From contig BSBM01000106.1 of the NCBI GenBank assembly GCA_027924585.1, positions 38,269,501 to 38,333,500 of the forward strand: a DNA stretch of 64,000 nucleotides. The letters run 5' to 3'. The notes below the pieces were generated by a model that saw only the letters and a list, made by a program, of their open reading frames with translations, ran no database searches and was not told the DNA's origin. Both the position numbers and the translations under genes were made by a program. Source of the DNA: Larix kaempferi (lineage: Eukaryota; Streptophyta; Pinopsida; Pinales; Pinaceae). Below, one piece after another: positions 24,813 through 36,100 of this stretch (position 1 is the first letter of the stretch; each line of letters opens with the position of its first letter).

Positions 24813-25443
24813 AGGTTGAAGCTGTTCAAACCCTCGTACAACAATTTTGAAGCAAACATGTGCCTGTTATGACCTTTGCAGCAATAAAAAGTCATGAAAA
24901 TCACCTTAAAGGCTAAAAATAAATTGTGGGCAGTACGGTGGATGAAAGCAGCCCTAAGCAACAAGTATAGGTGCTCTTTGGCCTTCAAACAAGTCTGGTT
25001 CATAACAATCCTAAAATCTTGAAAATGTTGTTTTTCTTTAAAATTTAAATATTTTAATGTATTTTTGAGTAATCCGATTCATTAAATTCAAATCGACCGA
25101 TTTATGACCGATTCATTACCGATTCCGGTTCCGAGTTGACCCTCGACCGATTTCGAGTCCAATTTCGATTTTCCAAACATTGGTTGATGGTGCCCTCTTG
25201 CCCTTCACACTCCTTCTCCAACAATGGAATGAAACAAATGACAAAAAAAAATTGACTTTTCCCCCTTTAAGCCGCGGATTGGAGGCCTGGGCGACTTTTT
25301 GGGTCAACCCACGCGTTTTACTAAAAAGTTGTGACTTTTTGGAAAAAGTCGTGCCTCCACAACTTTTTAAAAAATCGCGATTTTTCCCAGCTGATTTTTC
25401 GGCTTAGGGAAAAATGGGCGAGGTTTTCAACATTGGTTTAACC

Positions 25444-26252
25444 ATCTTTGTGTGATGGTTAAACCTACAATGGCTGTGGCTTTGCAAGATTTTGTTCCTT
25501 GAGGCGGCTTCAAGGCAATGCTTGAAGGATGGTTGTGATAGTGAGTATGTCAGCGTTTTTATGCTAGAGATTTGATTCAATTTATTTTATCTGCAATTCT
25601 AATCTATTTGGTAGTGCTTTAGCCTTTGTAACCAATTTCCCGTTTAAAGAATGTGCTAATGGACAGTTCCCACAATAGTTTAATATTATTATTCCTCTTT
25701 TCTTGGTTGTGATTCTGTTTGGTGATGTTATTTTATTGCGTATCTATTCACTACTGGTACCTGAATGATCTCGTATCTGAATGATCTCTTTTTGTGTATG
25801 CTCAAATAGGGCCAATTATGGCTGCAGTTATTCTTTGAAACTTATGAATTCTTCTTGAAACTTTGTAGTGGAATCTTCATCAATTGGCCACAAGCCACGT
25901 AATAATTGAAATGGTCAATGGGCGAGTTTGTTGCCACGAATAACTACATTTGCCTACAGGCTGAAATCATGTCACTATCCATTAGGATATGGTCTTCTTC
26001 GAACAATAGCAGAAGTGCCTTGGAAAGGACTGATCCCAATATAATAAATAGAGTGGTTCATAAGTTGAATATCCAAAATAAATAGGATAACAATTAGAAA
26101 TACATATAGCATAAATATAATGTATTGAATATACAATATGATTGATGATTACATGAATGAGGGTGTTTGGCATTTCGATGTCTAGGGTAACTTTTCAAGT
26201 ACAGTCATATTTTTATGAGTTGTATTAATAATTATATATGATTTGCATTTAT

Positions 26253-26296
<44 letters not shown>

Positions 26297-27085
26297 AAAC
26301 AATATTCAGGAATCATCTTATATTGATTAACATTTTGTGTGTATTAAGAATGTCACTTAGATAGAAGACTACTATTATCAACAAAAGAATACGATACACG
26401 TGGCTAAAGTAGTGAACAGTGTGAATGAAGAGCATCCTTCACATCAGCAGGAGCAATAAAATGGTGTGCAAGATGTTTTGTACAAGTCTGATGCTTGTGT
26501 TCTGTTTGTCTGGCAATAGTTTAAAGTTTTAAACTGCATCCCATTGGGATGCATTTGTTAAACGCATAGCCATTCATGGAGGTGCCCAACTCAGAAAGAA
26601 ACAAAAGAAATATCATAATTAAGAGGCACTAAAATGTGGGGCAGTATTCCAACTTATGGCATTTTTTGCATGCCTAGTGTAGTTTCTTTTTTCCTTTTTT
26701 TTGCAAAAGGCATCCTATCTTTTTTTGGTGCTTCAATCAGAGAGAATGGATATCAAATTTAATATATGACAATTGTACTAAATTAGTAAATCCCCCTTTA
26801 ACATTATTACTTGAAAGAATTTTTGTGGCATTCTTTTTTTGATCTTGAGTGCCCTTAGCTCATTAATTTTAACTTCTAAATAACTTGGAAAAAGACAATT
26901 ATTCGACAGGAAAAAATTATTTACAACCAAAGGCTTCTGTGGTTTAACATATGTCAAACTATTTGAGAATATTGGTTTGATGGCTTCTGCCACCTGCTAA
27001 ATAGTATTTTTAAATGTCAGCTATTCTTTAATGGTCTCGAAACATTTTAAATCACCAATGTATTAACAATAATTTTGGTCTGTAG
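25444..27085. other. Intron or 5' part of the L-arabinokinase locus, no exon found
   Basis: A/T-rich with a (CT)n(AT)n microsatellite at 26252-26296. I searched by eye for the missing GVSSSAA-coding exon and did not find it here. Confidence 0.5.
26252..26296. repeat. (CT)n(AT)n microsatellite
   Basis: About 13 CT units followed directly by about 10 AT units. The same CT-then-AT compound occurs at 42137-42320. Confidence 0.95.
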
Positions 27086-27129
27086 GATTGAACATTCCAC
27101 CAAGGGAGTTGGCTCTCCTTTGTCAAAAG
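27086..27129 (+). CDS. ARA1: L-arabinokinase exon a (GC donor)
   Basis: 44 bp. The first two bases complete a Gly codon from an upstream exon that I could not find. It then reads [14 protein letters not shown], matching the family segment just before [11 protein letters not shown]. The acceptor is TCTGTAG. The donor is AAG|GCAAGC, which is a GC-AG intron start and not GT. No in-frame GT donor is nearby that would keep the conserved protein. Confidence 0.85.
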
Positions 27130-30100
27130 GCAAGCAATTCTTCAGAATACTTTAATATTTTCTTGTTGAAGTACATTCTTGAGTTCATGCTTTTTGAAGA
27201 ACATATTTTGAATATTACTGGTAATGCACCTTAGGTGGAAAATCATATTGTTTCTTGAGTTCATGCTTCTTGAGGAAGATATATTGAATATCACTGTTTA
27301 TGCACCTTAGGTGGAAAATCATATTGTTGGAGCTCCTTGTGGTGTAATGGACCAAATGACCTCAGCATGTGGTGAAGCTAATAAACTTTTAGCTATGGTG
27401 TGCCAGGTGTGTCCAGTTGACAGGATTATATCCTCTTTCCTTGCATTGGAATGTTTAAATAAATGTTGTGCACAAGATTTGTTTTAGTATGACTACTATT
27501 ACTAATGAGGACTGACGGTGGCAGCCTGCAGAAGTCAGGGAACATGTAAATATTCCCTCACACATACGCTTTTGGGGTATTGACTCCGGCATACGGCATA
27601 GGTTTGAATCTTTCCTTACAAATTTCTCCATGTCAGGGCGTTTTACATGTTAAGTGCTTTTCTAGTAATGTCATTTCTTCATGTCATATGAGCTAAAACA
27701 TCATGTCAATAGAGTAAAGAAATGACTCCCAATTTGATTTCTTTAGAGATAGAGAAATCCAATTAAACTCATGAAGAGATAACCCCAATAAAGCATGGCA
27801 GAATCCAGATTTCTAAACAGTTGTAACACCACATGATAAGGAATACTCTTAACTGAGTAGACAAAACAACAAAAGTAAACTACAATTCAATTTTAAAAAG
27901 ATGGAAATTAGATGGTCAGATGAAACAAGTGTAACCTCCTGTTTAGGTGGAGAGGCAAGATTTAGGTAAAGTCTTGAGCTTGAAGATCTCAATAATATCT
28001 TTTGAGAATTTTTTTGTGTGGAAACACTATCGAAAGTTATATGCATTTCTTCCCAGGAATCTAGTCATATATTAAACAATATCCTTAACTGTAAACAAGT
28101 GTGGCATAGCTTTGCTTCTGTAACATATATATATATATATATTGAGTGGTCATGTGTTTGATATAATGTCTCTAGTTTTGACCCTTGACATAAACTACAT
28201 AAATTATGTAATATCGTTGATGTAATTGATGGAACATGGTGAGGAGCTCAAGGCAAAGGCACTACCATGGACATCTTGAATATATATGTGTATATCAGCA
28301 AGTAACGTGGTTAGAGAACCATGCATTGGTCAAGTGCAATATCATTGTAATGTGATGTGCATGTGCATGATAATAATAAATAAATCCACAGCTGACTATG
28401 CAAGGCAACAAGAGCAAGGGGCATGATTATCCTAAGGTTAGGGGGGGACGTATTGAAGTCTATAGATGAGTGCCAAGTGTCCCAAAGAAGACTGATGAGC
28501 CATTAGATGTCAAGTTTCCTCATGTGCCCCAATCATTTAATGCTTCCAAGAGGAAGGTAGTTGAGGCAGTTATTACCTTGGAGGAAGGAATGCGTGGATC
28601 TGAGTTCCTTGTGACAAAGTACTGTCAGTCGCTGTGCAGAATTGGGAATGGGAGTTGCTTATTGGGTAAGCAACATGTCAAATTGAAGTCATCCTTAAAT
28701 TACCTGTCAGTTGGGGGATGGCGCAGTAAACTTGTCATTTATTTTGTCAGTGAGCTTGTCAGTCAGTTAATTAGTTTCGTGATCAAGTAATTTGATCCTT
28801 CATGGGTGTATCTATCTCACCCTGTATTGAGTGCAAGTCATTGTTATCCATCCATCGACCAATCTATCATTCTCATCCGTGGAGAAAGTATTGGGTGAGC
28901 TGAGCCTAAATAATGACAGAGTGGAGAGTGGATCTAGGATTTGGTTCGTGGTCATGATGGTGAGTCGAAGAGGGAACTGGAGAATGCAACTATTATGCAC
29001 TCCTTTGTTGATCTAGGCATTAGAGTGGTATTGAATTACCCAACTGTTAGCATGAGCTTGAGCATCCTGAGTTTGTGTTGAAGACCTGTGTGATAGTCTA
29101 TTCCCAGAAGTGGTCAGAGAAGATTTCAGGGGCGAAATTTAGCCCATGGGCTATTTTTTCAACTTTTTTTTCCAAAAACGGATTCACCAATTTGCCTTTT
29201 TTTCAAAGATGATTCCCCAAATTTCCATGGGATAATTCTTTTTTTACTATAAAATCTCCAAAATTGTCCAAAAACTATATAAAATTCTTTGAAATCTGAA
29301 TATTTTTACAAATAAATCTCCAAACATTTTATGGTTGCAAATTTAAGAGTTACTAAGTTTTGCCAAGGTTTCTACACTTTGTGAAAATTATGGATCCTTA
29401 AAATTTTCCATAGAAGTGGTCTGAGTCGGACTAATAAAGTGGTAAAGCATTGCGAATCCTGATTCGCGCACATGAGAAGTCCTGTTTCCTTGATATTGAG
29501 TTAGCCTAATTACAACTGCCTGTGTGTCCTGTTATAACAGAGTGGTCTCTTGGACAGTGACCGAAGTGATTCCCTGAAGCCATTGGTTGTGCGCAGCCAA
29601 GATTTGTAAGCCCTAGGAAAACAAAGCCTGTAGGAAGATGATCTGGGGTTTGGGGGGGTCTTTCTACGCACACACTGGTATAACACCTCGAGGAGGGTGA
29701 CGCCCGAGGGACCATTGAGTAGTGAAGGGGTACCTTCTTGGTGTTGTGTAGGGCGGGTATTGTGGATTCCAAGCTATCTGAGTTTACTCAAGGTGCCTAT
29801 AGCTTTGTGGTGAGTCACTGGTTAGCATTTCCCCTCTACCACCTGGAAAAGCCAGTTAACCCAACAGAGGTTGGCTTAGCTTGAGAATCGAGTTTGTGTG
29901 ACTGTAACAACCTGTTAACCCAACAGAGGCTAGCTTGGTTGTTTCCTTGTGCTTGTTTAACTGTGAGAGAGAGCTTTGGATAGTTCCCCTTTCCTTAGGG
30001 TAATCATGCTCAGCGTGGGGGTGGCCTCTTTGCAAAAAGAATATATGCTAGACAGAGTGCCTACGGTTGGGTGGAACGTTGGTCTTGCACAGTCAGTTGC

Positions 30101-33100
30101 TTGGGGAGGCATCATTCAAGATAAGTGTTATGTGATGTTTCATTATTGTTATTCATTTCCATTGTAGGAATGCTGATCTAAAGGAATGATGATATACATG
30201 TTGCGTATAACGATTATGAATATGGATTAATTAGGTATAAGTAAACATAATTCTTGTTATCTACGTGTTGAATATATGATGATGTGCCTTATAAATGCTT
30301 GCATGTATATGTATGCTTTATGTAAGAAGTCCATCTATGCATATAGCGCTAACTCTATAGGAAGCCAGTGATTTGGCATTTCAAGCTAAGTTGCCACAGG
30401 ATGGTTAATTTTGTTAATGTAATTGTAATTTCGGAAGATATTCACTCGTATATTTTATATTGTATTTGTATTTTATTATTGTACCTCCGACGGAGATGTT
30501 TATTCCTCCGGTCGGAGAAGTCATTATTGTATTTGGGTCATGTAAAGTCAATGAGGTTAACCCTCCATTGTATGACGGGGCATTGACCCCAGAGTTGAGT
30601 CTTTCATGGGTTATTAGACTCTCCTAGAGAAGTTGGCCCAGTTAGTTACACTTAGGGGCCGACCTGTTTGGGGTTAAGGCTAAGTGAAAGGTAAAGTATA
30701 AATAGAGAGGGTGCTCCTCTCTATTTGATCATTCACTCACTCACTCAATTTGCATTAGTGAGAGAGAGGAGGAGTTCGCACAAGTGGAGAAGAGAGAAGC
30801 TGCTGGAGACCATTTCTACTTTTGGAGTTTTGTATTGTTGCTCATTCTATCTCTGAGGAAGTTGCGGGGTTTTCTCCTTTATGGTTTCCCCGATGAAATT
30901 CTTTGTCTCTTGTCTCTTGTGTTTGAATTGTTGTGCATGTTATTCTCTTAGATAAGATCCTAGATAATCTTGAATTAAATTGTGAAAATCTAACATGGTA
31001 TCATAACTAACCTGAGAAGAAGACACTGTGTAGCTACGGAAGCTAGGACTTCTTAATTTTTGGGTTTCTCTCCATAGATCATCAGAAAAAGGAGGCTAGG
31101 CTAACTCACCTAAGGAAGGCGCATCTTTCTATCGAAACAAAAATTGATTTTGAGCATTTTTAATTTTCGGCTTGTCACTGCTGCGGAAAATTAGGGCTTT
31201 TCACAGAAGAGGAATTTTGGAGTGCTTTTAGCACAGGGAGATGCTCCTCATCAAAATCGAAATTTTGATACCAAGATCGAAGTTTTTGGTTGGGTAGAAC
31301 CCTAGGATAAGTCAAACCCTAATTTAGCTTTGGACAAGAAAAACCAGAAAACCAGAAAAAGCTAGAAACTGTAGGTCCGAAATTTGCAAGTCACTTTTGA
31401 GGGGTCAATTTTTGGAATCATCAGAAACCAAGTGCACCAGCATACTCGCCTCATCCAGGAGAATCTTCCTATGAAAGCAGAATTCAATTCCGAGAATTTT
31501 CATTTTTTGGCCCGTCACTACTACCTGAGGAAAACTAGGGCATCAGATATCTTGGGTTTTTGTTCACTGATTTATGGAAGTGAGTACATTGTACAACTCT
31601 CCTTGAGGAGGCACATCTATCTGTCCAACCAGAAGTTCCAAATTCCAACTTTGGAAAATTAGGGTTTCTCTAACAAACCCTAGGTCGGCCAACTCCAGAT
31701 CCAGTTTCAGCAAATCAAGTGGTAAGACCTAAATCTTTTCTATTTCCATTCGAGTTTCTCATTAAAGATGTCTCACCACACTAAGCTTGAGGATAAGCTT
31801 GAAGGGGCTGATAACTTTCGAGCATGGAAGTATAGGATTGAGCTTGTCCTAGAACAGAATGTATTTGACACGTATGTGAATCAAGAGGTTCCAGTTCCAG
31901 AGAGAGATGAGGCTAAATCCTTACACAAGAAGAACCTGGTTAAAGCTAAGAGAAACATTGCAGATTCTATCAAGGACCATCTCATACCACATGTGTCATC
32001 TCTGAAGACACCTAAAGAGATGTTTGATGCCGTGACCACCTTATTTGAAGGGAAGAATATAAATAGGAAGATGACAATGAGGAACCAATTGAAGAATGTC
32101 AAGATACAAAATGCAGAGACCATGCAATCCTACTTTACAAGGGTCTCTCAGATAAAAGAACAACTTGAAGCTGTGGGAGAAGATATAGAGAATGGAGAAA
32201 TAGTAATGACCACCTTGAATGGTCTTCCTAGGTCATGGGATTCCTTCATTCAAGGAATTTGTGCAAGAAGAAAGTTGATCACCTTCAGTAGGATGTGGGA
32301 GGAGTGCTCACAGAAAAAAGCTTGAATTGTAGCTCGAAAAGAAAAGATGGGTAATGAAGACCAAGCTTTCACAACACACACCGGGAAGAACAACAACAAG
32401 AGGGAGCATCTTCATCACAAGAAGGGTAAACACCATCACCAAAATCAGAGGAAGAACCTTGGAGGATCCAGGAGAGATCTTTCTCACATGTCAATGATGG
32501 CTTGTTTGGTTGGTGCAAGTGGGGTGTTGTTATCACCCTCACCTGAGTTCAAGCCTATACAATGACATGCTTCCGCTTGTGTTTGCATGTGCTTGTGAAA
32601 ACAGGTGGGGCAAAGCATGAACCTTGGGAAACATTGGTAGAATAGATAACCTTCACTCTTGGCTTCTTAGCTAAACAAGACTTCCATAGCATGGTAGAAC
32701 ATTTTTGTCCCAATGTAAATATAAAATAGAGCAATTGTTGCTTGCTCATGTTGATCAAAAGCTTGAGTCAACAAAAAGAGAGATCCATCTTTGGACTTTG
32801 CTTAAGAACAACATGAAAGAGAAGAGGCAGAACAACATGAAAGCCAAGTAGTTCTCTTTGGAGTTTGATAGAGAAGAGGCAGAACAACATGAAAGCCTCA
32901 CTTCATATGGTTGGTTATGCACTTAGTCCCAACTAGCGTATTTGAAGAGGCCAAGTAGAATTGTACTAATAGTTGACCTTGAGGGGAAAGAAGGGTTTGG
33001 CAAAACCATATCAAATGTAGTATGTTCTGAGTCTTTGACAAAGCAAGGATAATTGGGTAACATTAGCAAAACGAAGTAGTCCGACTTACATAGTGTTTGC

Positions 33101-36100
33101 AAGGGAGGATAGAAGCATAGTGTGGGTGAATCTCACTTGACGGTAGAGGATGTATGAGGAGCGATCTCTAGAGATTGAATAACTTGGTATGAATTTGTTG
33201 TTTTACGTTGCCAGTCCCTTACCTATCGAGTGTAAGTGGCTTATTGATAGTTTTATCCACTTTGTTAAGAGGAACAAGCTAAACTCTAAGAAAGTGGAAA
33301 ATCTTGTTGTACAGAATAGTCTCTGCCTTTGGATGAGGAAGGCTCTAGAGTATTTGCATGAACCTGCCACAGTGAGATTTAGACCTTGAGGATGCTTTAC
33401 AGATCAATGAAGAGGAAGGCAGTTCAAATCCACAGACAAGCATGGCCAGTGTGCCATTTTATGACATTAGTTTGGTGTATGGCATTAACAGTGATGATGC
33501 AATGGAACATGGTGCAGCCCATGTATCTTTGGTAGCCTTGAGGCTTGAAGCAGATCATAATTTATAAACTCATATTATGTTTATACATGAATGGCATGTG
33601 TTATGTCAAATTGTTCAATATGATCATGCTTATTGTGTTGTGCATTTAACAATTTCATTATAACTCATATTATGTTTATACATGAATGGCATGTGTTACA
33701 AGTAAAATTGTTCAATATGATTATGCTTATTGTGTTGTGCATTTAGCAATTTCATTATTTTAGGCTTATAGATATTTCATTCTTTGTTCTTTCTATGTTT
33801 CTTTCATAGTTTATTAATGGCATCTCCTACACCATCCCTTAAGGTTTGGTCCCTTAGCTTTAAGTAAGAACCTTCAACGGTGCCACAGACATAGAACATC
33901 ATGTCAGCATCCTTGCAGCAGACAATGCAGCTACCAAACTATGATATAACTGGTAAGCCCTCAATTCCAAGAAGAGAGGGTCTAGAAGTTTTCTTGGTGA
34001 TTGGAGAGTCAGTATACATTAATTATCGAATTTGTTTGAATTTCCAAGCTGAAAGGTCAATTGACCAAAAGTCAAACTGTCCAATAATGAAAAGCTTTTT
34101 AGTAGTTGGTCAACTTGTTCGAAGATTTTGAGACATGGCATCATACTTTAAGTAGACGGCTGCAATAGGACTCAGCTAGGTGAGGTCATGTAAGTTTGTA
34201 ATGCTGGGTTGGCTCACAGAAAGAAGCTATTAAATACTAAGTGTCTCGTTTCTAACATTTATGTATATATTTGTTGGAGAAATATAGCTTTTAAGTGGAC
34301 ACTGGAAGAACTTCTGTGGAAGGATTAACATTTTGCATTTAAATGGGGATTTTTACCATATAACAACTCTGCAAATGTTTTAGAGTGGACTGTACTTGGT
34401 ATAGCAGTTGTGCTGATTAAATTGTGTTGATCTAGCCCTTTGTATTTGAGTTATAGAAGCCATGAAGAAGTAAAAAACAGCAGAGTATTAAGGCAAGTAC
34501 TTAGATAATATAACACCACTGCTGGGCCTAGTTAGCTTTGGGACAAGATGTTCTCTCTTTTTGCAGATGTCTGAGTAAATTTGAGGTCTGTTCACTTTTT
34601 CTTGAGTGTACAAAGAACAATTATGATTCAAGTTAGTGTAAGACACAAGAAAACTGAGGGAAATATGTTTAAAGGTCTAATGTTGCATATGCTGTCCAGA
34701 AAAAGCCTGGAAAGGGAATATATGAAGTGAAATTTCTTTGGTCATTATTTTAGGACTAAGTTGCAGGAAACTTGGGTCTAGCATCCGTTTCACCCTCGGA
34801 AACTCGTTGAAACTCGGAAACTCGTATGGTACTTGACGGAAACTCGTTTCCGTCCATATGAAACACGTTTCCTAAATGGGAAATGCGTCCGTACAGATGG
34901 AAACACGTTTCCATCACGTTTCCTCTCTTGTATGGTGCGTTTCCTGCCAAATAAAAGCCCGTCACTTAAAAAACCAGCTCGTAAAGTCTCTTTCCACCCA
35001 CGGATTTCAGTAATTAAGGGTTAATACCTAAGTTGAATGAAACGTGGAAATGTGTACAAGTTTCCGAAACGGCAACCCCTAGAAACATGACCCCCAAAAA
35101 ATGGGTACGTCGGGGGAAACGCGATATATATATTTAAATAGGTAGTTTTTTTTAATAACACATTATCTCACAATAAAATAAGAATGAGAGGTTAATTTGT
35201 ACGTAGGTTTAGAAACGGTTTCGAGGTAAATTTGTTTCCATTTTCCATAAACCAGAAGTTTCCGAGTTTCCGCGAGTTTCCGGTACCGATACGTGGTCAT
35301 TTTAGGAGTTTCGTGCAACATAGGTTAATACATTAAATTTTAAAATAAAATTTAATTCTAGATGCTTCTAATTAGGTTGAAGAAAGTTATAAAGAGAACA
35401 TCACTTCATTCTCTCCTCACACAAGCGACTTCAACACTCAAGTCCCAAAATATAGCAATAGGCCTTGTGCAGATTGGGATGTCGAGTCAAAATTTGCTGA
35501 CTTGGACATCTCTCTTGCTGCACTAAGTTGAGGAACCTAGAAGTGGAATTGGAAATACTTCTTCTAGTCTCTACATTCTGTTGGTGAGCGTGCTTCTTGT
35601 TCTATTTTTGAGGAAGACTGTGAAGATGAGGATGACTATTAGTATGAGTTTATGTTTTACTTTTATTTCTATGTTAGTATGCTCATTGTTCGCAGTTTGA
35701 TACATTGTACTTGTAGCCTCATACATTAAGGCTAATTTTGGATATAAATTATATAGTCTCATTTATAAAGGTTCTTTTTGGATATTACTACGTGCATGAA
35801 TGAAATGATATAGACTTGGGTTCATGAGTAAAATGTGATGTTACATGTATGATTTAAATTTTGTTTGTATCATTTAACATTTATCACTTTGCAATGTTGC
35901 TTGCAACTAAATGTAATTAATAATTTATGGTTTATGTTTTATAATAATTTTGTCCTTGTTCATATATATATATATATATCGTGTTTCCCCATTTCCAAAA
36001 TTTTGGGGGGTCATGTTTCCAACGTTTCCTCGTTTCCCCCGTTTCGTCCCTGTTTCTCCGTTTCGTGCAACTTAGTTTTAGGATCTAGTCAAAGGAAAAA

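Larger units (their letters stand above)
23925..25182. mobile_element. hAT-type element nested in 23000-25435
   Basis: Ends CTATGTTTTAAAAATCG and CGATTTTCCAAACATTG are imperfect inverted repeats. 8-bp TSD is GTTGATGG at 23917-23924 and 25183-25190. Subterminal arrays of cggccgatt / cggttcgg (left) and cgaccgattt (right). Interior 24180-24690 is unique-looking and has no transposase. It also contains a stray right end of another hAT family at 24739-24812. Confidence 0.87.
23000..25435. mobile_element. hAT-type element, 2.4 kb, non-autonomous, containing another hAT
   Basis: Terminal inverted repeats CAATGTTGAAAA (23000) and TTTTCAACATTG (ending 25435). 8-bp target duplication GTTTAACC at 22992-22999 and 25436-25443. 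The ends carry subterminal arrays of a simple word (aaagtcggc / gtcggcaa on the left; aaaaagtcg and aaatcgcgatttt on the right). No transposase frame is visible. The 8-bp TSD and CA-N-TG end are those of the hAT superfamily. Confidence 0.9.
30412..32490 (+). mobile_element. Truncated Copia: 5' LTR, leader and gag, in the 8.6-kb intron
   Basis: 5' LTR 30412-30995 (TGTTAATG...TAACA), primer binding site TGGTATCAT at 30996, long leader, gag from 31768. The gag frame ends near RRDLSH at about 32490, just where the CCHC knuckle should start, and nothing of pol or a 3' LTR follows. LTR sequence resembles the inner Copia LTR (cctccgacggag, gtaaagtcaatgagg). Same strand as the host gene. Confidence 0.85.

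Noticed and set aside
24540-24819. Frames with IYIYIYIY runs
   Set aside because: Translation of an (AT)n microsatellite.
25444-27085. Missing upstream L-arabinokinase exon with the GVSSSAA motif
   Set aside because: No frame with this motif was found by eye on the + strand. It most likely lies left of the window beyond other large introns.
28470-28790. 106-codon + frame in the intron ([14 protein letters not shown]...)
   Set aside because: No recognisable domain, no splice or promoter support. Left unannotated as probable repeat sequence.
29106-29421. 10-bp direct repeat agaagtggtc flanking about 296 bp (possible Mutator-type TSD)
   Set aside because: No inverted repeats at the inner edges. 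It could be chance or an old local duplication.
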